Of a stretch of 64,000 nt of DNA, positions 55,681-64,000 are shown one piece after another. How positions within the stretch are numbered: position 1 is the first letter of the stretch; each line of letters opens with the position of its first letter. Source of the stretch: Siminovitchia thermophila (GTDB lineage: Bacteria > Bacillota > Bacilli > Bacillales > Bacillaceae_C); assembly GCF_016909185.1 (NCBI RefSeq), contig NZ_JAFBFH010000001.1:186001-250000 (forward strand). Reading direction: 5' to 3'. The translations under genes and the position numbers were made by a program. Under the pieces are notes generated by a model, which did no database searches, had not been told where the DNA came from, and saw only the letters and a list, made by a program, of their open reading frames with translations.

Positions 55681-56325
55681 TTATTCCATATAGTCTTCAA
55701 CTAATTCAAAGCATCTTTCTTCTGTAATATCTGCTTGCACAGCCACAAATTCTAATTGTTCCATCGTACCACCTTTATATGTAAGAGATGCCTCTTTTGC
55801 AGAGTTATCTCGGTAAGCTATCCATTCACGTTGTTCTTTTCTTAGTTGGTCCATCTCTTCTGAAGGAAGTTGCTTCTGTAAAACTTCATAAACTTCATTT
55901 AACAATCCATCCCAAACGTCATATCTATCTCCCTCAACTTTTTTCAAAGCGTATGTTGAATCATCTTCTGGATTGTTTTTTAGCTCATCCATTTCTTTTT
56001 TAGTTTCATTTAATTTCTTGAGATATTCTTCCTTCAAACTCGCTGTTTGATTCGTTGAAGCGTCTTCTTCTTTAAGCTCATTGGTTGATATATCTGCTTT
56101 TTCGTTTGTTTCACTTCTTGTATCAGCGGTATTCGCTTTGTCGTGATGTGAATCATTCTCTGCCGAATCTGCACCAGAAGAATCGGTGTTTGGGTTTTGA
56201 GTGGTGTTATTTGGAGACTGTTTGTCCAAGCCAGCACTTGACTCGTCGGATGAGTTGCCACAAGCAGCCAATATAACGAATACGACTGTTAACATTCCTA
56301 ATAAAAATGTACGATTATTTTTCAT
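55681..56325 (-). CDS. LprI-type (DUF1311) lipoprotein
   Basis: 214 residues. Signal peptide with FVILAACG lipobox, a low-complexity S/N/D/T/E-rich linker of about 75 residues, then a lysozyme-inhibitor LprI-like domain (about 95-210) with YDVWDGLLNEVYEVLQKQL and QREWIAYRDNSAKEASLTYKG. A membrane-anchored extracytoplasmic protein. Inhibition of lysozyme is known for the Mycobacterium member, not for Bacillus ones. Confidence 0.87.
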   Translation of the reverse strand: MKNNRTFLLGMLTVVFVILAACGNSSDESSAGLDKQSPNNTTQNPNTDSSGADSAENDSHHDKANTADTRSETNEKADISTNELKEEDASTNQTASLKEEYLKKLNETKKEMDELKNNPEDDSTYALKKVEGDRYDVWDGLLNEVYEVLQKQLPSEEMDQLRKEQREWIAYRDNSAKEASLTYKGGTMEQLEFVAVQADITEERCFELVEDYME

Positions 56326-56641
56326 GAAAATACTGCCTTTCTTTTTCTATAATGTAGGTTATTCTGTATCCACAACTTTAACCTATTGTTTAAAACCATC
56401 TTTTTCCATCTCTTACTCTTTGTTTATGTTAACATATACTCAATATGCATCCCAAACTCATTCCGAATTGTTCAATTTTTACCAATTTCATTTTACGACT
56501 GTTTCATCCTTCTACTATCCTGAACTTTTGATTTTAGATGGGGAAATCCTCCCGAAACTATTTCAGTTCTTTTTTACGCTCTTCTTCTTTCTCTTTATAC
56601 CGACATTTTAGCAGCGGGCGGGAAGATCGTTCCCTCATTTC
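56326..56641. other. Intergenic region
   Basis: T-rich on the plus strand; the plus-strand frame crossing it is a composition artefact rich in F, S and Y. No terminator is clearly seen. Confidence 0.4.
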
Positions 56642-57127
56642 TTAATTTCGATCATGATTGTGATGTAAGCTAAAACCACGTTGTTCAAATTTATACTCGA
56701 ACTTTGTGTCTAATAACAACTTGCTTAGCACCCTGTTTGCCAGTTCAATTTCCTTCGTTGTATAAAGTTGAGTCATTTTTCGATACATTTGCTCTTCCGC
56801 TTTTGTAATGAGTAGATGTTTTTCTTTACCTAATGGACTGAGTGTCATTCTTATAAACCGGGCGTCATTTTTATCCTTTTCCCGCCTTATGAGGCCTTCT
56901 TTTACCATTCTCTCCACTAACCTGGAAGGACTTCCATCTTCACAGATTAGTAACTGTCCCAACTCTTTCAGAGTAAGGAACTCCTTTTCTGCTAAAATAC
57001 GTATTACTTCAGCTTGTGAAGGTGTAACGCCAATTTCTCTTAGTAATTCCATTAAGATTTTATTTCCTTGTCTTTGTGCAGCCAAAATCAAATACCTGAA
57101 CTTTTCTATCTCGCGATACTTTTCCAT
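56642..57127 (-). CDS. MarR-family regulator
   Basis: 161 residues with a MarR winged helix (SQAEVIRILAEKEFLTLKELGQLL, then GSPSRLVERMVKEGLIRREKDKNDARF with the wing). It is encoded 9 bp after the lactonase-like gene in the same transcript. Two palindromes upstream of that gene are its likely operators, giving an autoregulated two-gene operon. Confidence 0.92.
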   Translation of the reverse strand: MEKYREIEKFRYLILAAQRQGNKILMELLREIGVTPSQAEVIRILAEKEFLTLKELGQLLICEDGSPSRLVERMVKEGLIRREKDKNDARFIRMTLSPLGKEKHLLITKAEEQMYRKMTQLYTTKEIELANRVLSKLLLDTKFEYKFEQRGFSLHHNHDRN

Positions 57128-57136
57128 TTTTTCACC

Positions 57137-57940
57137 TTATCGAATTATTTCTGGCACAATCGCTGGATCATGGTTACAAATGATTCTTACACATTCTTCT
57201 CTTTTTGCAAAGTTGTGCAGCCACTTTAAAGAATCATAAGCAGCCGTTCTATCTGTAGTTATACCAGGCAATATCATTTGCGTCCATGATTTTTCTGAGT
57301 AACCCACATCATTTGCCAGTACCACCCAGCCTTTTTCCATCTTAACCATCAAAGCGACCAAACCAGCACTATGGCCCGGTGTATGAACGATATAAAGCGA
57401 ATTGTCACCAAATAGGTCATATCCTCTTTTATAGGGACCATAAGGTATATCAGTGAAACGAAAGGTATTTATAGGCACATCTTTCCACATTGATTGAATG
57501 TAGCCTAATTTTTTATGGGCCACCTTCCATTCGATGTCACTAACAAGGATATTTTTAGCGTCTTGAACATGTTTAATACCACTGACATGATCAGAGTGCA
57601 TATGTGAAAGAATAACATAGTCCAAGTCCCTTGCCTTAATGCCAAGGTGATTGAGCCGTTCTGCTACTGAATGCCCTTTTGGCAATTCACCCTTAAACAT
57701 AGAAAAAGCTAAACTCCCTAGATGTTTTCTCTGATTCACTCTCATATCTTCATGCCAGCCCGCATCAACTAAAATGAGCCCTTTAGGGTGTTCAATCAAA
57801 TACGAAGAAACCGGCACCCATATCTTTTTCCCGCTATTCCTAAACCATCCCGTAAATGGAGCTGGGTGTAGGCCTCGCTCTTTATAAGCTAATGCTCGAT
57901 CAATCTGTACTTTCCCTGTGTGTAAAATATGTATTCGCAC
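57137..57940 (-). CDS. MBL-fold hydrolase, N-acyl homoserine lactonase-like
   Basis: 267 residues with the metallo-beta-lactamase Zn motif SHMHSDHVSG (HxHxDH), VDAGW, the HTPGHSAG histidine, an LANDVGY aspartate and a C-terminal CNHDP histidine. The overall plan matches AHL-lactonase (AiiA/AttM)-like enzymes. Quorum-signal or other lactone hydrolysis is plausible but not proven; the family is broad. First gene of an operon with a MarR regulator. Confidence 0.88.
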   Translation of the reverse strand: MRIHILHTGKVQIDRALAYKERGLHPAPFTGWFRNSGKKIWVPVSSYLIEHPKGLILVDAGWHEDMRVNQRKHLGSLAFSMFKGELPKGHSVAERLNHLGIKARDLDYVILSHMHSDHVSGIKHVQDAKNILVSDIEWKVAHKKLGYIQSMWKDVPINTFRFTDIPYGPYKRGYDLFGDNSLYIVHTPGHSAGLVALMVKMEKGWVVLANDVGYSEKSWTQMILPGITTDRTAAYDSLKWLHNFAKREECVRIICNHDPAIVPEIIR

Positions 57941-57957
57941 TTCAAATCCCCCTTCAA

Positions 57958-58005
57958 AATAGATGACGCGTCATCTATTATTCATATTAAATGACACATC
58001 ATTTA
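57958..58005. promoter_or_regulatory. Twin palindromic operators
   Basis: ATAGATGACGCGTCATCTAT (57959-57978) is a perfect palindrome extended by one more pair. A second, TAAATGACACATCATTTA (57988-58005), keeps the same geometry, ATGA-4 bp-TCAT. They lie 18 and 48 bp before the lactonase-like start, the normal place for MarR repressor sites. Confidence 0.8.
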
Positions 58006-58570
58006 TTTGCAATAAGGAATGTTGATATATTCTCCTGTAAAAGTCCTTCCCCTTTACCCTCAAGCAAATTGATTCGATCATAAACATTCAGCAAATCCCC
58101 CCGTATTCAACCGTACATTATAAAATGTTATGATTGAACCCCAAAAAATCCAGGTGATAATGGACGGTTTTTTTTGAAAAAGTTTGTCCCAACTCTAAAA
58201 GAAATCCTTTTCAACATACGATCCGCATACCCGTATTCCTCCATTGTCGTTAAAATAAAGTTTTTCCGTTTTTGGAAAATAACCCGCTTTCTGAAAAACC
58301 AGTTCTACTCTGGGGTTGATCATTAAAAAGACCCCGACGAAAATCGAGGTCTGAATCAAAAATAGATGTTTAAAGTGGGAAATGCTCATTTTAGGGAGCC
58401 AATTGTCTTTGTAGAAACGCTATTGGCCGAGCTGATGGCATTGATGTCTGAGGCCATTTGGGAACCTATTAATTGTTGAGATATCTGTATGAAGGAACAT
58501 ATCGAAAAATCCTCGACAATCATGCCAATAGCAATCAGCTTTTTCATCATTAACACGATTGGAAAAGTAC
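58006..58570. other. Intergenic region with terminator
   Basis: On the minus strand AGACCTCGA, a 6-nt loop and TCGGGGTCTTTTT (about 58326-58355) form a terminator facing the adenylyltransferase operon. A 62-codon frame at 58386-58574 overlaps the adenylyltransferase stop by 4 bp and could be a coupled small gene, but it lacks a ribosome site and recognisable features. Confidence 0.45.
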
Positions 58571-59356
58571 TCAAATGTTAAGACAAGACTCTATAGACTT
58601 TTTCATATAATGAACAAGTGACGCCACCTCGATCTCCCTTCCTTCCCACTTATCAACACGCTCTCCTAAGTAAGCCTTTCTCGCTAAATGGAGTAAAGCC
58701 GCATGATATTCAGGTAATTGAGGTATTGCCCATTCCGCGGACTGATCTTTAGAGCTAATTTCACTAGTAGATGCTGTAAACCACATTCTGGCTAAAGTTA
58801 AAATGACATTGCGTTCGTCACCTTTTATATCCTCAATCAACCCAGGTAAAGATTCTTTAATAGCCCTTTGAATATCTTTTATTGGCACAGGATCAAGGAT
58901 TTCTGCTGCATTTACTCCCAAAAGAGTCATGCTATTCTCTCTTGCAAGAGCTAAAAGAATAGCTAAATCAGGATCATAAGTGGGCGGAGGGATATCTCCC
59001 TTTTCAAACTGATCTCTCAGCCACTCTCCATACATAAATTCATATTTGGGAGGAAATTGCCAAGGAACAACATCTTTTTGATTGATCACCGTCACTTCAA
59101 GTGGTCGAATCGCATGTGCATTTCCTATTTTTCCAGATATAAGCATCAGCCTATTTGTAAGCTCTCTCCGGGTTTTTTCAGATAAACTCTGATTTGTTAC
59201 CACCAAAATATCTACATCGCTATTAATGCGTAAACCTCCCATCACAGCAGAACCATATAAATATACCCCCACTAATATCCTATCAAGCAGTCCCTCTATC
59301 ATTTCGATTGCTTGAATGGCTTCCTTTGGTATTTTCTTCAGCGAATTGCCCTTCAA
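58571..59356 (-). CDS. ANT(9)/AadA-like aminoglycoside nucleotidyltransferase
   Basis: 261 residues. The nucleotidyltransferase core YLYGSAVMGGLRINSDVDILVV holds GS and the DxD metal pair; RPLEVTVINQKDVVPW supplies the third carboxylate strand. The DUF4111-type helical C-terminal domain has the ILTLARMWFTASTSEISSKD and WAIPQLPEYHAALLHLA segments found in AadA and ANT(9). Length equals ANT(9) enzymes. Spectinomycin or streptomycin adenylylation is the expected activity. AAGGGGGATAA precedes the start. Confidence 0.87.
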   Translation of the reverse strand: MKGNSLKKIPKEAIQAIEMIEGLLDRILVGVYLYGSAVMGGLRINSDVDILVVTNQSLSEKTRRELTNRLMLISGKIGNAHAIRPLEVTVINQKDVVPWQFPPKYEFMYGEWLRDQFEKGDIPPPTYDPDLAILLALARENSMTLLGVNAAEILDPVPIKDIQRAIKESLPGLIEDIKGDERNVILTLARMWFTASTSEISSKDQSAEWAIPQLPEYHAALLHLARKAYLGERVDKWEGREIEVASLVHYMKKSIESCLNI

Positions 59357-59417
59357 TTGTTATCCCCCTTTCATGAAAAAATAGAGCATATTTATGAAAC
59401 TCTATTGCATCTTAATC

Positions 59418-59640
59418 TCAAATTTTCGCTTCATCTTCAGGTGGAAAAAGCCCCATATCCTCTGGCTTTTGCATCATTATGATATTCCCAAATTGATTAA
59501 GCCAAACATCATTCATATCCGCACAAAATATGTAATATCATCATCCTGGAATTCATCTTTGGGTATATTAATATTTGTATGAGACCTTCGATCGTTACAA
59601 TTCTAATTCGCTTGTCCTGATTTGCTATGGAAAGTATTAT
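59418..59640 (-). pseudogene. Frameshifted remnant of an unidentified gene
   Basis: Two minus-strand frames join: NINIPKDEFQDDDITYFVR and then NDVWLNQFGNIIMMQKPEDM ending at a stop at 59418. A 2-bp excess (ATAT) near 59530 separates them. The sequence is protein-like, with an acidic C-terminus, but unassigned, and its 5' end is not clear. Confidence 0.5.
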
Positions 59641-59721
59641 ATTCATCATTTCCTGTTCTATTCTCTTTTACATGCTCCCCGTCTACAAAAGCACCATAAA
59701 ACAGTTTTTTTAAGAATGTCG

Positions 59722-59989
59722 CTACTTAATAGTACTAAAGCGGTTTAAAAAGATTGTAAGTCCTATTGAGATAAAACAGCCTAATGGCAGAAGATTTAAC
59801 GTACTGATATTAAAATCGAACCCTGTTTCATCTGCAGTAATTTCATACACTTTAAAAAAAGTCTCCAAATAAAACAAATGAGCTAAAATCCTTCATTTTT
59901 AAATAAATAGTAAAGAGAAACAACAGAACAACAGTTAATATTGATGGTAAAAAGTGCCCGGTAATAAAACTTAACAGTTTGCCTTTCAT
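59722..59989 (-). pseudogene. Two-helix membrane protein gene with homopolymer frameshift
   Basis: ATG at 59989 starts MKGKLLSFITGHFLP and a first hydrophobic helix. After LFGDFF the frame hits TAA in a run of seven T (59854-59860 on the plus strand). With six T the frame continues KVYEITADETGFDFNISTLN and a second helix (LLPLGCFISIGLTIFL) to TAG. The span minus one base is exactly 89 codons, giving an 88-residue protein. A real indel, a phase-variable tract or a sequencing error are all possible. It lies just downstream of the secreted protein gene. Confidence 0.75.
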
Positions 59990-60218
59990 TTTTTAATCAA
60001 CTCTTATTTTTCTGTTGGATTTGTTTACCATCTTTCAAGTAATATAGCAATTTCAAAATATATATCAAAAATATTTTGAGATATACTCGATTATTACGGC
60101 TGTAATCTTTTCCAGGTTTCCCCACCTATAAAAAAGAAATGTTTATACCATGCAGATAAAGTATATACAAACTTTATCCACATTAGTATAAACATTCTTT
60201 TAATCTACAATTATTCAA

Positions 60219-60605
60219 TTAACGATGTGTATAGGTATATACTGCCGCAGCTTTATATTTACTTCCACCCTGCACACCGTGTGTTCCATAAATCACATAA
60301 ACATTTGATGGTACAGATGACCATGAGCCTGAGAAATAGGTTCTTCCTCTTGGACTCTTAATTTCTTGTGTTGAGACAACTGTTTTTCCATTTCTATCCT
60401 GCATAGATCCCTTTATTGACAGCTGTGCAGAGTCAGGGTTTTGGGTTACCTTTGTAATATAATTCGAACCCGATAACGTTCCAGTCAGTGTTCCATACCC
60501 AGTTACCGGTTTAGAAGAAGTGTTTGCAAATGATGGGGCAGCCAATGACAAACAAACCAAAATAGCAGCAATACTACTTATTAGCGTTTTCTTACTTAAT
60601 ACCAT
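60219..60605 (-). CDS. Secreted protein of unknown function
   Basis: About 128 residues: a Sec signal peptide (TLISSIAAILVCLSLAAPSFA, cut after SFA) and a mature domain of about 100 residues rich in S, T, G, Y and V, with no cysteine and a beta-strand pattern. Recurrent features are GYGTLTGTLSGS, a tyrosine-rich VYVIYGTHGVQGG segment and AAAVYTYTHR at the end. The ATG at 60605 follows AGGAGGG. It lies between a two-helix membrane protein gene and a permease gene in the same direction. A secreted bacteriocin-like or signalling protein is one possibility; I do not recognise a family. Confidence 0.75.
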   Translation of the reverse strand: MVLSKKTLISSIAAILVCLSLAAPSFANTSSKPVTGYGTLTGTLSGSNYITKVTQNPDSAQLSIKGSMQDRNGKTVVSTQEIKSPRGRTYFSGSWSSVPSNVYVIYGTHGVQGGSKYKAAAVYTYTHR

Positions 60606-60843
60606 AGTAATCCCTCCTATTTTTTTCGTAAACATTCACTAGACCCAACAACATCTCAAAAACTATTTAAAACCAATAGATTTATTGGATATAACATGCC
60701 TCCTTTTCTACTCATTACCACCACCATACATGACTTACCTTAAAAAGTCCAGATTATTTAGACTTTTATTAATTTTACAACCCATTCTATTCAAGGGATT
60801 TCTCTGGGTACAGTGTTGCAGTCAATGCACCATCCTACCAAAT

Positions 60844-62913
60844 TTAATCATTTTGACCCTCTAATAATAGATCATTTTCCCCATCCCTATCTATGCGATA
60901 TTTTTTGGAGTCCGTCCTCGCCTCGTAGAAAATATATTGATCATCACAAGTAAAGTTCAGTACAGATTGCTCCGTGATTTTTCGGGTTGCAAAATCGTCC
61001 AGACTCATGGCATAGATTTTATATTGATCTTTACGATTCAAAAAGAGCAGTTCTGTCTCCGTTAAAATAAAATGTGTCGTTATGATATCAGGCAGAACTG
61101 TTTCCGAATCCGTCTTCGTATCATACTGAACCACTTCATATTTTTCATTAAAATAATAAATATGCTGACCATCAAAGGCCACACTTGTTAATAACGGCGC
61201 ACGAATGATGACATTTGATTTGCCTGTCCCCCTATTTACCCGCCTAATCTCGTTTTGAACGATAAAATAGATACTCTTCTCATCCAAAAAGAAGGAATCT
61301 ATTTCAAAGTAAAACCCCGAGTCAGCACTGTCCGCTGAATGAGGTCCTAGAAAATGATCTTCATTGGAATTCATGTTTTTTTCAAAAATGATCCACTCAT
61401 CAAACGTCCTCGTATCCACTTCCATAACAAAAAACCTGCCACGTTCTTCATTGCGGTAGGCAAAACCTCGCAACTTATCAAACTCTTGCTTGATATAATA
61501 GACAAACGGACCATTTCCATAAATAGAGGTCTCAACCTTTGTGAGTGATTGCATCGGATTTCTGATCAAATGATTCATTTCACCAGTTTGCTTATCTTCA
61601 AATACAAGTTTCATATCATCCAAATCCGTTTCATCCACATAAAAACGATATTGCTCATTTTCAAAGGACTGCCTGGAAGAATAATTATAAATATCAACGT
61701 CCTTCATATTTTGAGTGGAGGTGCAGCCGGCAAAGGTAAATGCGGTCAGGCAGAGGATCACCATCATACTTAATGACTTTAACCTTCCGCCTCTTCTTTT
61801 CTTGACACTCCATACATTCGTATGCCGGATCATAATCACTATCATGGCCCCGATGTTAAGGCACAATGTGATCACGAACAGGATCATCACGGTCAGCATC
61901 GAAATTTCCTCAAACGTCACATCCATCTGATCTGTAACGATATTATACTCAGCTTCACTCCCTCTGAAAAACCCGGTGGCAATCATAAAGGCAAGCGGCC
62001 CCGGCAAAAAATATTTAGTGGATTCCATACTCAGTCCAACATAAGGTAACAGAATCACGGCAGTAGATGAAAATAAGGTTAATGCGTATTTTTTCGTCCA
62101 TACAGAAAAGAGCATAATGAGCACGGAGAAGCTTAGGTTGCCGAATATTTTTAAAACCGTTACCCATATAAAAGTGGAAAAAAGTGTGCTGTTTTTTGTA
62201 GAAGTTCCAAAATAAGATAAACTCTGTAGGGGATAATCACCATTCTCTAAGCCATATTTTATGTGAAAGAATCCATACCTTAACAGCGAGGTTAAGAAAC
62301 AAAGCACAATCACCGTCATGAATACAAGAACAACTTTTGAGACAGCATGCACGCGCGTCCCTTTCTTTACAGTCAAGTGAAGGGAATCCATCTCACTGGC
62401 AAACTCCGCACAAAAAACGGGCGTAACCAATACTAACAATAATAATAGAAATAACAAATCCAAATGATCCGTGGCCAATAGTCCATTCCAACCATTCGTA
62501 GATAAAAAATACCGGTTGTCCGGATTTTCGCGAATATACGAATATTGGTCAAAAATGACTTTAAAGCCACTTTCATTTTTTACGATTTCCTCCAATGGAC
62601 TTGCTATTTTTAGTAACTCATCCTCGGAGATTTTTCCATCATAGTAATCGTTGTATGCCCTTTCTAATGCTACGTTTGCTTCAGAAATTCTCTTTGCTTC
62701 CGTTTTAAAGAATCTCTCTGTTTCGTCCGTAAGTGCCCCCTTAACTTGGTTTAAATAGAAAGCATACGGTTCGGAATTCATCTCAATTTCCGGGTTTTTT
62801 GGCGTGTCAAAAATCAGTAATGTCGCCATGCTTAAGACGAAAAACAAACTGATAAAGTACAAACCTTTCTGATAGAAAAGCATTTTCTTCCATTCATAAC
62901 TTAATAGTGACAC
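60844..62913 (-). CDS. ABC-2-type permease fused to a lipoprotein-like sensor domain
   Basis: 689 residues. Residues 1 to about 375 form a permease: helix after LLSYEWKKMLFYQKG, a long extracytoplasmic loop (about 45-145) and five further helices. After a basic cytoplasmic stretch (about 376) comes MVILCLTAFTFAGCTST, which looks exactly like a lipoprotein signal with its lipobox, then about 290 residues of beta-propeller-like repeats (SIYFIVQNEIRRVNRG, HIYYFNEKYEVVQYD) resembling DUF5050 domains. Either a natural fusion or two genes joined by loss of a stop. It overlaps the upstream permease gene by 20 bp. The matching ATPase gene is not in the window. Confidence 0.82.
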   Translation of the reverse strand: MSLLSYEWKKMLFYQKGLYFISLFFVLSMATLLIFDTPKNPEIEMNSEPYAFYLNQVKGALTDETERFFKTEAKRISEANVALERAYNDYYDGKISEDELLKIASPLEEIVKNESGFKVIFDQYSYIRENPDNRYFLSTNGWNGLLATDHLDLLFLLLLLVLVTPVFCAEFASEMDSLHLTVKKGTRVHAVSKVVLVFMTVIVLCFLTSLLRYGFFHIKYGLENGDYPLQSLSYFGTSTKNSTLFSTFIWVTVLKIFGNLSFSVLIMLFSVWTKKYALTLFSSTAVILLPYVGLSMESTKYFLPGPLAFMIATGFFRGSEAEYNIVTDQMDVTFEEISMLTVMILFVITLCLNIGAMIVIMIRHTNVWSVKKRRGGRLKSLSMMVILCLTAFTFAGCTSTQNMKDVDIYNYSSRQSFENEQYRFYVDETDLDDMKLVFEDKQTGEMNHLIRNPMQSLTKVETSIYGNGPFVYYIKQEFDKLRGFAYRNEERGRFFVMEVDTRTFDEWIIFEKNMNSNEDHFLGPHSADSADSGFYFEIDSFFLDEKSIYFIVQNEIRRVNRGTGKSNVIIRAPLLTSVAFDGQHIYYFNEKYEVVQYDTKTDSETVLPDIITTHFILTETELLFLNRKDQYKIYAMSLDDFATRKITEQSVLNFTCDDQYIFYEARTDSKKYRIDRDGENDLLLEGQND

Positions 62914-64000
62914 GCTCTCTCCCCCCTCTTCTGGTGACAGTATTTTTCCTAATGAGCAGCATTATGCCTAATATACAGATCGCTCCCCAAGCTACCGCAA
63001 ACAATAAGGCTAGGGTATAACTCACCACGGGGTATCCGAAAAGATTGACAAATTCCGTTTTACGAAATAATTCCCGATTGACCACAAGCACAAATGGATT
63101 TAGAACTTTGAACAAGACTCGACCAGACCCTATATACAGTTCCTGGATATAATTGAATCCAAAGGTAGCGAGCAGGCTGATAATAAACGGAAATAAAGCA
63201 TTTTTAAAAAAAATGGAAATCAATAAAAACACGAAACTCAGTACTAGAATTCCCATTGTTTTTATGAGATTCGATAAAACGGCATACGCTCCTAAACGGA
63301 TACCAATCGATGAATTTGCAAAGTTTTCAATCGCATAAAGCGGGGAAAAGGTTGCTTCCACCGATCCAAAAAAAGTCGCAAATGCCACAAAATCAAGCAA
63401 CCAAAACCAAAAACAGACAACAAAGACAAAAATGGCAGAGGAAATCAGTTTTGCCCAAACAGTTCTATTTCCTCCTGCTTGCGTCGTCAATAAAAGAACA
63501 TCCATCTCCGTTTCCTTTTCGGAGACAAATACATAGATTAAGACATACATACAAATCAGTATGACCAAAAAAGATGAAAAGTCGTAATGAATAAGGTTTT
63601 CATACATTTCCGTATATGAAAAATCCGATATCATCCGTCCCGCGTAACGATCCGCAATCGCTGCATTCTTTCTATATTCGTATTGATTTCCGAGCGATTC
63701 AAAAAATGTCAGATTCTCTTTTGCCGTCATGACAACATCATTTGCATAACTTTTGTACATATAGGCATATTCCATTGGATTCACAAAATTCCAACGGAAG
63801 AATAAGGTGTCGTTGTATACATTTCCCGTATATGTATTCGGATTATCTGTTGCTGTGCTTGCGGTTTTATCCGCTGTTTGCTGGTCAAGCGGTCCGTAAA
63901 TCGACATGAGTTTCTCGATTTTTTCCTTTGTAATGGTTCCCCCAAAATCCTCATACATTTCCCAATATAAATCATGCCAATCCGACCCTGTACTTTTGGA
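62894..64000 (-). CDS. ABC-2-type permease, partial (5' end outside window)
   Basis: At least 368 codons. The ATG at 63958 is probably internal because the frame stays open to the window edge (the 14 codons before it include GSDWHDLYWE). It has a large extracytoplasmic segment followed by six hydrophobic helices and a basic tail, the same plan as the permease half of the next protein, which overlaps it. The two likely form a heterodimeric transporter; the ATPase should be encoded upstream beyond 64000. Confidence 0.8.
   Translation of the reverse strand, partial: SKSTGSDWHDLYWEMYEDFGGTITKEKIEKLMSIYGPLDQQTADKTASTATDNPNTYTGNVYNDTLFFRWNFVNPMEYAYMYKSYANDVVMTAKENLTFFESLGNQYEYRKNAAIADRYAGRMISDFSYTEMYENLIHYDFSSFLVILICMYVLIYVFVSEKETEMDVLLLTTQAGGNRTVWAKLISSAIFVFVVCFWFWLLDFVAFATFFGSVEATFSPLYAIENFANSSIGIRLGAYAVLSNLIKTMGILVLSFVFLLISIFFKNALFPFIISLLATFGFNYIQELYIGSGRVLFKVLNPFVLVVNRELFRKTEFVNLFGYPVVSYTLALLFAVAWGAICILGIMLLIRKNTVTRRGGRERVTIKL

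Noticed and set aside
56201-56611. 136-codon plus-strand frame
   Set aside because: It overlaps the LprI-like gene antisense and then runs through T-rich intergenic DNA; the F/S/Y-rich composition is an artefact.
60219-60605. Lactococcin 972-type bacteriocin
   Set aside because: The secreted protein and neighbouring permeases suggested it, but the mature sequence lacks the tryptophan and spacing pattern I would expect of that family.

Overview
The window looks like chromosome from a member of the Bacillaceae (Firmicutes). It has AGGAGG-type ribosome sites, low to moderate GC, Bacillus-type families (TcyP, PBP1A with a long acidic tail, a YkoP-like protein, DUF4256, LprI-like lipoprotein, an LPNTA sorting signal) and a sigma-54 activator paired with a -24/-12 promoter. 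Several families match those of soil or thermophilic bacilli, but the species cannot be fixed from sequence alone.

Region 1 (1-5.7 kb): a PAS/AAA+ sigma-54 activator, then a -24/-12 promoter driving an iron-type alcohol dehydrogenase and a permease, then an arylamine N-acetyltransferase. Region 2 (6.06-6.98 kb): six tandem copies of a roughly 150-bp two-hairpin repeat. Region 3 (7.1-17.4 kb, minus strand): one long operon for anthranilate breakdown through 3-hydroxyanthranilate and meta-cleavage. It encodes a flavin reductase, an FADH2-using monooxygenase, a stand-alone FAD synthetase domain, 3-hydroxyanthranilate dioxygenase (plus a decayed second copy), ACMS decarboxylase, aminomuconate semialdehyde dehydrogenase, a RidA-like deaminase, oxalocrotonate decarboxylase, hydratase, aldolase and acylating acetaldehyde dehydrogenase. 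A promoter and a 25-bp palindrome lie at its head. Region 4 (17.6-27.2 kb): cystine carrier TcyP, a MutS2-like protein without the Smr domain, and a TRAP carrier/IclR/MFS group in which the solute-binding protein and the MFS carrier are broken.

Region 5 (27.5-35 kb): cell-envelope and housekeeping genes (M23 peptidase, phosphodiesterase-like protein, WrbA, PBP1A). Region 6 (35.3-43.8 kb): an ABC/membrane-protease cassette whose protease gene is split by one copy of the repeat, a MerR regulator with a 19-bp-spacer promoter, tRNA-Leu(CAG), a decayed tRNA-Pro, a GNAT, an erythromycin-esterase-like lipoprotein and an ABC remnant. Region 7 (44.1-54.6 kb): about 10 kb bounded by inverted composite repeats. 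It holds a 1953-residue wall-anchored double phosphoesterase with a PhoP-box-like upstream region, and a UcpA-type dehydrogenase. Region 8 (54.7-64 kb): accessory genes, including a MarR/lactonase-like pair with twin palindromic operators, an ANT(9)/AadA-like adenylyltransferase, and a cluster of a secreted protein, a permease-lipoprotein fusion, a second permease and a frameshifted two-helix membrane protein.

The clearest novelty candidate is the 150-bp repeat family. At least eleven full-length copies plus one short copy lie next to ATAAA/TTTAT, and one interrupts a protease gene so exactly that removing the element plus one 5-bp flank restores an intact 165-codon frame. The least understood protein-coding module is the secreted protein/permease-lipoprotein cluster at 59.7-64 kb.
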